DNA of 34,367 bases, taken from the NCBI GenBank assembly GCA_900543585.1, contig UQRP01000028.1:1-34367 (forward strand), read 5' to 3'. Positions 14,511 through 21,571 of the stretch are shown piece after piece; position 1 is the stretch's first letter; each line of letters begins with the position of its first letter. Source of the DNA: an uncultured Prevotella sp. Its GTDB lineage: Bacteria > Bacteroidota > Bacteroidia > Bacteroidales > Bacteroidaceae. The position numbers and the translations under genes are program-made. The notes under the pieces are model-generated. The model was not told the origin of the DNA. It ran no database searches and saw nothing but the letters and a program-made list of their open reading frames with translations.

Positions 14511-16055
14511 ATGAAATACCCCATAGGAATACAAGATTTTGAGAGCCTACGCACCAACGATTATACATACGTTGATAAGACTTCGCTCATTTATAAATTG
14601 GCTAATGAAGGAAAATATTATTTTCTGAGCCGCCCGCGGCGGTTCGGAAAGTCGCTGCTTGTATCTACCCTCTCGGCGTATTTCAGCGGAAAACGGGAAC
14701 TCTTCAAGGGGCTTGAGATAGAGCAGCTTGATAAAGACTGGAAGAAATACCCTGTGATGCACCTCGATCTCAACACCGACAAGTACGACAGCAAGGAGGT
14801 GTTGGAGCAAAGACTGAATCTGTTTCTTTCTGACTGGGAAGAGCATTATGGCCGCAATATCAATGAGGTGACCCTCTCACAACGGTTTGAAGGAATCATC
14901 AAGCGAATTGCCATAAAAGAAGGGATGCCCGTCGTTATTCTCGTTGATGAATATGACAAGCCCATGCTGCAGGCTATCAGCAACAAAGAACTGCAAACGG
15001 CTTATCGCAATACGCTAAAAGCCTTCTATGGAGCACTGAAATCCCAGGACAAATACATCCGCTTCGCATTCCTCACCGGCGTGACGAAGTTCGGAAAGGT
15101 GAGCGTATTTTCAGACCTCAACAACCTCACTGATATCTCCATGGATGCACGATACCAGACTATCTGCGGCATTACGGAGAAAGAGATGCACGAATATTTC
15201 GAAGAGGGGATAAAGTTTGTCGCGGAAAACAATGAACTTACTATTGAGGAAACTTGTGAAAAGTTGAGGAAAAGATATGACGGATACCATTTCCATCAAA
15301 AAAGCGAAGGGATATACAATCCTTTCAGCCTGCTGAACACCTTTGCTAAAGGAGAGTTTGGCAGCTACTGGTTTGAGACGGGGACGCCGACTTTCCTCGT
15401 ACAGCTCTTGCAACGCGATAAGTTCTACCTCCCTGACCTCACCGAGCAGCAGGTGACCGCCGACTTCCTCAACTCCATCGACTCTATTGACGAGAGCCCC
15501 ATCCCCATCATCTACCAAAGTGGATACCTGACGATAAAGGAATATGATAAGGAGTTTCAGATTTACACACTTGGCTTCCCTAATGAGGAAGTGGAGGAAG
15601 GTTTCACCAACTTCCTCATGCCCTATTATATGAACACTGGCAGCGAAGGCGGGCCAATGTTCATCCGCAACTTCGTTATGGCGTTACGGCAGGGCAAGCC
15701 CGAGGCCTTCATGAAGCGCATGCAGGTGCTCTTTGCCGATTCTGATTACAAGATTGTCGGCGACGCTGAGCTGTATTTCCAAAATGCTTTCTATGTCGTC
15801 ACCAAACTCCTCGGATTCTATGTCGACGTGGAGCGTACCATCGCCGACGGACGTATTGACATGGTTGCCAAGACCAAAGACTATATCTACATCTTCGAGT
15901 TCAAATACGACAAAGACGCTCATACCGCTCTGCAACAGATAGAAGACAAAGGCTATGCCAAGCCGTTCGCTGCCGACAAGCGCAAACTCTTCAAAGTCGG
16001 CGTCAACTTCTCAAGACAACACCGGTGCATTGACGACTGGAAAGTCGAAGAATAA
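14511..16055 (+). CDS. AAA-ATPase-like protein with C-terminal PD-(D/E)XK nuclease-like domain
   Basis: The 514-residue protein matches the AAA-ATPase_like (PF09820) plus PD-(D/E)XK (PF08011/DUF1703) architecture, often present in many copies in Bacteroidota. N-terminal GIQDFESLRTNDYTYVDKT is characteristic. A Walker A-like SRPRRFGKSL has K47 and S48, and a Walker B is seen in VVILVDEYDK (D146, E147). The nuclease-like core has D450 (GRIDMV) and E463/K465 (IFEFKYD). Its biological role is not established, and mobile or defence-related roles have been suggested for related ATPases. Its codons look more A/T-rich in the first half than those of neighbouring genes, which hints at acquisition. Confidence 0.9.
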   Translation: MKYPIGIQDFESLRTNDYTYVDKTSLIYKLANEGKYYFLSRPRRFGKSLLVSTLSAYFSGKRELFKGLEIEQLDKDWKKYPVMHLDLNTDKYDSKEVLEQRLNLFLSDWEEHYGRNINEVTLSQRFEGIIKRIAIKEGMPVVILVDEYDKPMLQAISNKELQTAYRNTLKAFYGALKSQDKYIRFAFLTGVTKFGKVSVFSDLNNLTDISMDARYQTICGITEKEMHEYFEEGIKFVAENNELTIEETCEKLRKRYDGYHFHQKSEGIYNPFSLLNTFAKGEFGSYWFETGTPTFLVQLLQRDKFYLPDLTEQQVTADFLNSIDSIDESPIPIIYQSGYLTIKEYDKEFQIYTLGFPNEEVEEGFTNFLMPYYMNTGSEGGPMFIRNFVMALRQGKPEAFMKRMQVLFADSDYKIVGDAELYFQNAFYVVTKLLGFYVDVERTIADGRIDMVAKTKDYIYIFEFKYDKDAHTALQQIEDKGYAKPFAADKRKLFKVGVNFSRQHRCIDDWKVEE

Positions 16056-16088
16056 AAATGGCATTAGATTATTGCCAAATAAGCATTT

Positions 16089-16445
16089 TTACGCCGAGAT
16101 GGCTTCCAACTCTCCTAACTTGCGCCAAAGGTCGAGGAACTGAGAGTGGTCGAGCTTGCGGTCATAGCTCACCTTGATGGCAGCTTCCGTCAGCGTGTCG
16201 TAAGCTTGCTGAGAGATGTAGTCAGCGTAGACCTCTACCACTCCTCCGTCGACCATCATGGCAGCCGCCGAGCGACCTACAGCCTTGACGGCTATCTTGG
16301 CATCATAGAGAAGCTCTGGCTCCTCAGAGACGATGTTGTACAGACGGCGAACACCATGGCCGTCAAAAGTGCTAATCTGCCCGTCATGGAGTATGACCAT
16401 GGAGCACTGCTCGGTGTGGAGCGTATCTATGAGTTCCTGCATCAT
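16089..16445 (-). CDS. DUF1893 family protein
   Basis: The 118-residue protein has no signal peptide. VILHDGQISTFDGHGVRRLYNIV near the N-terminus and DAKIAVKAVGRSAAAMM in the middle match DUF1893, where the second segment is usually DKVVGKAAA. DUF1893 is thought to have a cytidine-deaminase-like fold, but no activity is established and the zinc ligands of true deaminases are not evident. It is transcribed alone, divergently from the C1 peptidase gene. A TATATTTG box lies about 32 bases upstream of its ATG. Confidence 0.72.
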   Translation of the reverse strand: MMQELIDTLHTEQCSMVILHDGQISTFDGHGVRRLYNIVSEEPELLYDAKIAVKAVGRSAAAMMVDGGVVEVYADYISQQAYDTLTEAAIKVSYDRKLDHSQFLDLWRKLGELEAISA

Positions 16446-16476
16446 AATGTTTCAGTCTTTAAAGGTTTTCTGGTGG

Positions 16477-16484
16477 CAAATATA
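16477..16484 (-). promoter_or_regulatory. -7 box for the DUF1893 gene
   Basis: The minus strand reads TATATTTG, 31 bases before the ATG. No TTG is visible 19-21 bases further upstream. Confidence 0.5.
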
Positions 16485-16549
16485 AGTATTTTTTCTTATA
16501 TCTGATGTCACAGATTAAGAAAAAAAGACAGCTTCTTTCAAATTATTAT

Positions 16550-16557
16550 TAACTTTG
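16550..16557 (+). promoter_or_regulatory. -7 box for the C1 peptidase gene
   Basis: TAACTTTG lies 22 bases before the ATG. The -33 region is weak. Confidence 0.55.
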
Positions 16558-16579
16558 CTCCTACAATAGGTTCAGAGAC

Positions 16580-17593
16580 ATGAGAAAGAGCATTATTCTA
16601 TTTCTGTCTGCCGTTGTTCTGCTGTCGTCATGCACAAGACATCAACAGAAAGACAAGCAGGAACATATTTTCCACAATGATATTGTGCTAAAGACTACGC
16701 CGGTAAAGGATCAGGGGCGCAGTCCGTTGTGCTGGGTCTACGCCATGCTCGCCACCATAGAGAGCGACCGCCTCATGCTCGGCGACTCCGTCAACCTGTC
16801 ACCCGACTACCTCGCCCGTCTGTGGCTTCAGGAACAAGCCCGCGACTATTACCTCACCATGGGGCAACGCAAAGTATCTCTCCGAGGTATGGCGACGACA
16901 ACATTGCGGCTGATGGGAAAATACGGTATAGAGCCTTACGACAATTTCTTTACCGACAAGACTGTCAACTATAATGCCATGGCCAAGACAGCCATGGCGG
17001 TGGCACGGGCCTCAACATCGCTCAAGATGCTCGACACCCGACTTGAGGATATTCTTGACAAACAAATCAACTATCTTCCTCCAACCCTCTTCATGCTCGG
17101 CATGGCCTACACGCCACAGCAGTTTGCTCAGAGCATCTGTCTTCCCGGCGACTATGTTGCACTGACCAGTTTCACACATCATCCGTTTGATACATCCTTT
17201 GTCTTAGAGTCGCCCGACAACGTGCTTCTCGACACCTATTATAATATACCCATCGACAAGCTTATGGCAAGGATAGAGTATGCTCTGCGGCACGGTCATG
17301 CCGTATGCTGGGAAGGCGACATCTCGGAGCCTGGCTTTAACTTCGACAATGGCGTCGCCACCACCGACGACAAAGCTGTGACACAACAATCCCGTCAGCG
17401 GGCGTTAGAACATTTTCAGACTACCGACGACCACTGTATGGAGCTCTGTGGCCTGGCCCATGACGGACAAGGCCACAAATTCTTCATTGCCAAAAACTCT
17501 TGGGGAAAAGGCAACCGCTACGCCGGCTTCATGTATCTCAGCTACGACTATGTCAAGCTGAAGACCATCGCCGTTGTTCTCAAATCAAGGTAA
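16580..17593 (+). CDS. papain-family (C1) cysteine peptidase, lipoprotein
   Basis: The 337-residue protein begins with a lipoprotein signal (VVLLSSC, lipidated Cys18), so it should be anchored in the envelope. The C1 core follows at once, without an obvious propeptide. VKDQGRSPLCWVYA carries the oxyanion Gln45 and nucleophile Cys51, DDHCMELCG carries His285, and IAKNSWG carries Asn306. The spacing and the absence of a prodomain resemble bleomycin hydrolase/PepC-like members. It probably cleaves peptides at the cell surface or in the periplasm. Its 3' end overlaps the oppositely oriented sirtuin gene by 14 bases. Confidence 0.9.
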   Translation: MRKSIILFLSAVVLLSSCTRHQQKDKQEHIFHNDIVLKTTPVKDQGRSPLCWVYAMLATIESDRLMLGDSVNLSPDYLARLWLQEQARDYYLTMGQRKVSLRGMATTTLRLMGKYGIEPYDNFFTDKTVNYNAMAKTAMAVARASTSLKMLDTRLEDILDKQINYLPPTLFMLGMAYTPQQFAQSICLPGDYVALTSFTHHPFDTSFVLESPDNVLLDTYYNIPIDKLMARIEYALRHGHAVCWEGDISEPGFNFDNGVATTDDKAVTQQSRQRALEHFQTTDDHCMELCGLAHDGQGHKFFIAKNSWGKGNRYAGFMYLSYDYVKLKTIAVVLKSR

Positions 17594-18269
17594 GCAGCTC
17601 CTTCATGCCTTCAGACGCACCTTTCTGTATCTGCTTGATATTGCCTCTCACATTGACAGGATTGGGGTCGATAAGATAAACTGGGCATCCGGCAGGAGCA
17701 AACTGCATCAGTCCGGCAGCAGGATAGACGACGAGTGAGGTGCCTATAACGACGAAGATGTCAGCCGTCGATGCTTCTTTAGCAGCAGGTTCCAACATTG
17801 GCACACTCTCACCAAAGAAGACGATGAAAGGCCTGAGCAGAGAGCCGTCACCGGCTTTGGTGCCCGGCGCCACATCGCTGTTCTCAGGTGTCAGTTCCTG
17901 GATATAACGCTCATCATAAGGGTCACGGCTGGAGCAGACCTTCGTGAGCTCGCCATGGAGATGGATGACATTTGTCGAGCCGGCTTTCTCATGCAGATTG
18001 TCAACATTCTGTGTCAGCACCGTGACATCATAATCCTTCTCCATCTCAGCGATGAGCTTATGTCCCTCACAGGGTTCAGCACTCCACAGCTTGCGCCGCA
18101 TCTTGTTGTAAAACTCCGTAACGAGAGCAGGGTCCCGCTCCCAGCCCTCATGAGAAGCTATCTGCTCCACAGGATAGTTCTCCCACAAGCCGTCATTGCC
18201 ACGGAAAGTCTTGAAGCCACTCTCCACAGACATACCGGCACCGGTCAAAAACACAACTTTCTTTCGCAT
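17580..18269 (-). CDS. Sir2-family NAD-dependent protein deacylase
   Basis: The 229-residue protein has the sirtuin NAD-binding GAGMSVESGFKTFRG (10-24), TQNVD (86-90), HLHGEL with catalytic His105, and GTSLVVYPA. It would remove acyl groups from lysines using NAD+. The zinc-binding cysteine tetrad seen in E. coli CobB is missing; in that region (KVCSSRDP onward) only Cys112 is present. The class III acyl-recognition helix reads FYNKMRRKL, with Tyr54 and Arg58 one residue further apart than the usual Y-x-x-R. From memory, zinc-less sirtuins are normal in Bacteroides relatives. The gene is convergent with, and overlaps by 14 bases, the C1 peptidase gene. Confidence 0.92.
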   Translation of the reverse strand: MRKKVVFLTGAGMSVESGFKTFRGNDGLWENYPVEQIASHEGWERDPALVTEFYNKMRRKLWSAEPCEGHKLIAEMEKDYDVTVLTQNVDNLHEKAGSTNVIHLHGELTKVCSSRDPYDERYIQELTPENSDVAPGTKAGDGSLLRPFIVFFGESVPMLEPAAKEASTADIFVVIGTSLVVYPAAGLMQFAPAGCPVYLIDPNPVNVRGNIKQIQKGASEGMKELLTLI

Positions 18270-18332
18270 AGCTCTTTCCTTTCGTATGTTAGACTTTATC
18301 TGTCAGCCTATGATATAATCTAAAACTTTCGA

Positions 18333-18340
18333 CAAAAATA
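18333..18340 (-). promoter_or_regulatory. -7 box for the sirtuin gene
   Basis: The minus strand reads TATTTTTG, about 63 bases before the ATG. It is the only TAnnTTTG match in this divergent gap on that strand. Confidence 0.4.
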
Positions 18341-18382
18341 GTAATTTTTCTGTAATTATGGCGCAAAGCAATTGAAAAATAG

Positions 18383-18390
18383 TAACTTTG
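18383..18390 (+). promoter_or_regulatory. -7 box for the FKBP cluster
   Basis: TAACTTTG lies 37 bases before the first FKBP start. It probably drives all three isomerase genes. The -33 element is unclear. Confidence 0.55.
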
Positions 18391-18427
18391 CACATATATT
18401 TAATCTTATAAAAGAAAAAACTACAGA

Positions 18428-19009
18428 ATGGATAAAGTTAGCTACGCTCTTGGAATGAGCATCGGCCACCAGTTGCAGCAGATGGATGCTGCCGACCTCA
18501 ACATCGACGACTTCTCCCAGGCTATTAAGGATGTCTTTGCCGGCAAGGCTCATCTTACGGACTCTGAGGCCCAGATTGCCGTTCAGACTTTCTTCCAGCA
18601 GAAAGCTGAAGAGCAGGCCAAGGCTGCCAAGGCCGAGGGCGAGAACTTCCTGGCTGAGAACGCCAAGAAGCCAGGCGTGAAGACCCTTCCCAGCGGTCTA
18701 CAGTATCAGGTGCTTCGCGAGGGCAACGGCCGCAGGCCTACAGCCACTGACGAGGTGGAGTGCCACTACGAGGGTACACTCATCAATGGTCAAGTCTTCG
18801 ACAGCAGCTACCAGCGCGGACAGACAGCCACCTTCGGCCTCAACCAGGTCATCAAGGGCTGGACAGAGGGCTTGCAGCTTATGCAGGAAGGCGCCAAATA
18901 CCGTTTCTTCATCCCCTACTCTTTGGCTTATGGTGAGCAGGGTGCCGGACAGGCCATTCCGCCTTATGCCGCACTCATCTTCGACGTGGAGCTTATCAAG
19001 GTCAAGTAA
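18428..19009 (+). CDS. FKBP-type peptidyl-prolyl isomerase, cytoplasmic
   Basis: The 193-residue protein starts MDKVSYALGMSIGHQLQ, the FKBP_N dimerisation segment of the FklB/FkpA group, with no signal peptide. The catalytic FKBP domain fills residues 85-193 and keeps the pocket residues in CHYEGTL, VFDSSY, LNQVIKGW, SLAYGEQG and ALIFDVEL. It catalyses cis-trans isomerisation at proline and probably works in the cytoplasm. It is the first of three tandem paralogues, 66 bases ahead of the next. Confidence 0.95.
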   Translation: MDKVSYALGMSIGHQLQQMDAADLNIDDFSQAIKDVFAGKAHLTDSEAQIAVQTFFQQKAEEQAKAAKAEGENFLAENAKKPGVKTLPSGLQYQVLREGNGRRPTATDEVECHYEGTLINGQVFDSSYQRGQTATFGLNQVIKGWTEGLQLMQEGAKYRFFIPYSLAYGEQGAGQAIPPYAALIFDVELIKVK

Positions 19010-19075
19010 TGCCATAAGCGCATTCAGACAGGTCAAATAACGTCATTAAAGGCAACAAGACTAATAAAGACATAA

Positions 19076-19954
19076 ATGAAAAGTTTGAAAACTTTGGCCG
19101 TCGTGGCCATCGCCGCAGCAACATTCTCTTCCTGCGGCAACTCTTCAGCCCCCAAAGCTGATCTCAAGACAGATGTAGACTCCATGAGCTACGCTATCGG
19201 CCTGCTTCAGTCGCAATATGTTCGTCAGGCCATCCAGCAGGGACAGGTCATCGACACTGCTTACATCGACGACTTCGTGAAGGGTATCAACGAGGGCGTC
19301 AACGCCGGCGACGACAAGAAGAAAGCCGCTTATATCATGGGGCTTCAGGTGGGCCAGCAGCTCTCCACACAGCTCGTCAAGGGTGTCAACCATGAAGTCT
19401 TCGGCGACGACAGCACAAAGACCATCTCTCTGAAAAATCTCTTGGCCGGATTCATCACAGGAGCTACAGGCAAGAAGGGTCTGATGACTCCTGAGAGCGC
19501 CAACCAGATAGCACAGAGCAAGATGGAGCAAATCAAGGCTGCCAATATGTCTAAGCAGTACGGTGCTAACAAGATTGCCGGTGAGAAGTTCCTCGCTGCC
19601 AACAAGAAGAAGCCCGGGGTGGTCACACTGCCTTCCGGCTTGCAATATAAGGTCATTAAGGAAGGCAAGGGTGCCATTCCTACCGACACCACAACCGTAA
19701 AAGTACAGTATGAGGGCCGCACCATCGACGGCAAGATCTTCGAGAGCAGCTATCAGAATGGCAATGGCCCCATCACCATGCAGCCCAGCCAGATGATTCC
19801 AGGATGGACACAAGCCCTGACCCGTATGCCCGAGGGCTCTGTCTGGGAAGTCTACATTCCACAGAACCTCGCCTACAAAGACCGTTCGGCCGGACATATT
19901 AAGCCTTACTCTACCCTCATCTTCAAGATTGAGCTCGTAAAGGTTGGTAAATAA
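19076..19954 (+). CDS. FKBP-type peptidyl-prolyl isomerase, lipoprotein
   Basis: The 292-residue protein begins MKSLKTLAVVAIAAATFSSCGN, a lipoprotein signal with Cys20. An FKBP_N helical domain follows (SMSYAIGLLQSQYVRQAI onward), then the FKBP domain from about residue 180 (LPSGLQYKVIKEG). The pocket is mostly conserved (VQYEGRT, SQMIPGW, NLAYKDR, TLIFKIEL). The Asp of the usual VFDSS is Glu here (IFESSY), which may lower or shift activity. It should be a periplasmic or surface folding factor anchored to a membrane. It sits between a cytoplasmic and a signal-peptide-bearing paralogue. Confidence 0.94.
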   Translation: MKSLKTLAVVAIAAATFSSCGNSSAPKADLKTDVDSMSYAIGLLQSQYVRQAIQQGQVIDTAYIDDFVKGINEGVNAGDDKKKAAYIMGLQVGQQLSTQLVKGVNHEVFGDDSTKTISLKNLLAGFITGATGKKGLMTPESANQIAQSKMEQIKAANMSKQYGANKIAGEKFLAANKKKPGVVTLPSGLQYKVIKEGKGAIPTDTTTVKVQYEGRTIDGKIFESSYQNGNGPITMQPSQMIPGWTQALTRMPEGSVWEVYIPQNLAYKDRSAGHIKPYSTLIFKIELVKVGK

Positions 19955-19985
19955 AATATAACATCCTTACGTTACTTTAATAGCT

Positions 19986-20008
19986 CCCTCCCCTTCATGA
20001 GGGGAGGG
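19986..20008 (+). terminator. hairpin between the second and third FKBP genes
   Basis: CCCTCCCCT (19986-19994) pairs perfectly with AGGGGAGGG (20000-20008) around a 5-base loop. CTTATTATTTG follows. It may attenuate transcription into the third FKBP gene. Confidence 0.6.
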
Positions 20009-20035
20009 CTTATTATTTGTATCAGATTAAGCACA

Positions 20036-20941
20036 ATGAAGAAAGTATTCCTTTTCACATTGCTCTTCGCCCTTGTCTCCTTCAGCACCACCGCAATAGC
20101 TGGTAAGAAGAAGGACAAAAAGAAAACCGAGACCGAGCAGCCCGTGAAGCTCGTCACCGCTTCCGACTCTACGAGCTATGCCGCTGGCTACTCAGCTACC
20201 GATGGCCTACTGCCCTATCTCACTGGCCGTATGCATGTCGACACAGCTTATATGGCCGATTTCGTGCGTGGCTACCGCGAAGCCATGGCCAAGGCCAAAG
20301 ACCCTGCTTATACGGCTTACATCGCCGGCTGCACCATCGCCTCACAGGCTTCCGAGCAGATCCTGCCCAACATGAGCACTGAGCTCGTAGGTACCGACGA
20401 CAGCATTGCCGCAGCTCCCTTCAACGAAGGTTTCTTAGCTGGTGTCAGACAAGACACCTCCGTCTATAAGATGCCGGCAGCCCGCCAGCGCTTTGAGAAC
20501 CGTTTGAAAGAGGCCCGCGACACCCGTAACCGCATCTATAAGAAAGAAAATGAGGAGTGGCTCGCCAACAACAAGACCAAGCCTGGAGTCGTCACTCTGC
20601 CTTCAGGACTGCAATATAAGGTCATCAAAGAAGGTACAGGAGCCAAGCCCAAGGCTACGGACAAAGTAAACGTCATCTACGAGGGCAAGACCATCAACGG
20701 AAAAGTCTTTGACGCCACAGCCAACCATGGCGGCAAGAAGACCGACACCTTCCGCTGCGACCAGGTGATAAAAGGCTGGACAGAAGCACTTACCAACATG
20801 CCCGTAGGCAGCAAATGGGAAATCTACATCCCACAAGATCTTGCTTATGGTGAGCGACAGGCTGGACAGATAAAACCCTACTCCACACTCATCTTCACCG
20901 TTGAACTCGTGAGTATCGAAGAGCCGGAGAAGAAGAAATAA
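20036..20941 (+). CDS. FKBP-type peptidyl-prolyl isomerase, exported
   Basis: I start at the ATG at 20036 (MKKVFLFTLLFALVSFST) because it begins a signal peptide; the longer frame from 19997 runs through the hairpin. The 301-residue protein has a cleavable signal ending TTAIA, then a lysine-rich stretch (GKKKDKKK). A helical FKBP_N region and a C-terminal FKBP domain follow (LPSGLQYKVIKEG, VIYEGKT, VFDATA, DQVIKGW, DLAYGER, TLIFTVEL). No lipobox is seen, so it is probably soluble in the periplasm. A strong terminator follows at 20947-20982, closing the three-gene cluster. Confidence 0.94.
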   Translation: MKKVFLFTLLFALVSFSTTAIAGKKKDKKKTETEQPVKLVTASDSTSYAAGYSATDGLLPYLTGRMHVDTAYMADFVRGYREAMAKAKDPAYTAYIAGCTIASQASEQILPNMSTELVGTDDSIAAAPFNEGFLAGVRQDTSVYKMPAARQRFENRLKEARDTRNRIYKKENEEWLANNKTKPGVVTLPSGLQYKVIKEGTGAKPKATDKVNVIYEGKTINGKVFDATANHGGKKTDTFRCDQVIKGWTEALTNMPVGSKWEIYIPQDLAYGERQAGQIKPYSTLIFTVELVSIEEPEKKK

Positions 20942-20946
20942 TTATC

Positions 20947-20982
20947 AAAATGCACGGATCAAATAAAAAATCCGTGCATTTT
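20947..20982 (+). terminator. intrinsic terminator of the FKBP cluster
   Basis: AAAATGCACGGAT (20947-20959) pairs perfectly with ATCCGTGCATTTT (20970-20982) over a 10-base A-rich loop. The T run forms the end of the stem, giving a 13-bp terminator directly after the stop codon. Confidence 0.88.
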
Positions 20983-20983
20983 G

Positions 20984-21014
20984 TTGCCTATATCAATTTA
21001 ATTACCTACTTTTG
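20984..21014 (+). promoter_or_regulatory. promoter of the Lrp/AsnC gene
   Basis: TTG (20984-20986), 20 bases, then TACTTTTG (21007-21014) fits the Bacteroidota consensus well. The start near 21020 leaves a leader of about 24 bases before the ATG at 21044. Confidence 0.75.
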
Positions 21015-21043
21015 CTACCATATTCTTAACATTGGAAAGAAAA

Positions 21044-21508
21044 ATGGAAAAAATAGACAAGCTTGACAAGAAAATCCTTGCGATACTATCAAAAAACGCC
21101 AGAATACCATTTAAGGATGTTGCAGCAGAGTGCGGGGTCTCACGCGCAGCTATTCACCAGCGTGTGCAGCACCTCATTGAAACAAATGTCATCACCGGCA
21201 GCGGCTTCGACGTCAATCCTTTGAGCCTCGGTTATAGAACATGCACTTACGTGGGCATCAACCTTGAAAAAGGTTCTATGTATAAAGATGTGGTAAAGCG
21301 CCTGGTAGCAATCCCCGAGATAGTGGAATGCCATTTCACTACAGGCTCCTACACCATGCTCATCAAGTGTTATGCCAAGGACAACGAACAGCTTATGGAC
21401 TTGCTCAACAACAAGCTGCAGACCATTCCCGGAGTCGTATCCACAGAGACACTCATCTCGCTGGAGCAGAGCATCAAGCGTGAGATTCCCGTCAACGTTG
21501 ACGAATAG
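21044..21508 (+). CDS. Lrp/AsnC-family transcriptional regulator
   Basis: The ATG at 21044 (MEKIDKLDKKIL, 154 residues) is preferred over the in-frame TTG at 21032. Residues 1-60 form the AsnC helix-turn-helix (DKLDKKILAILSKNARIPF, CGVSRAAIHQRVQHLIETNVI). The rest is the RAM ligand-binding domain (YVGINLEKGSMYKDVVKRL, VECHFTTGSYTMLIKCYAKD). Such proteins form multimers and respond to amino acids. The C26-M19 hydrolase gene begins 63 bases downstream on the same strand, so it is a candidate target or operon partner. Confidence 0.94.
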   Translation: MEKIDKLDKKILAILSKNARIPFKDVAAECGVSRAAIHQRVQHLIETNVITGSGFDVNPLSLGYRTCTYVGINLEKGSMYKDVVKRLVAIPEIVECHFTTGSYTMLIKCYAKDNEQLMDLLNNKLQTIPGVVSTETLISLEQSIKREIPVNVDE

Positions 21509-21571
21509 CCGCCTCACAGGGCTTTCTGAATGGTTCTGATGCTGTCGTAAAGACTGCAAACATTTTCTATC

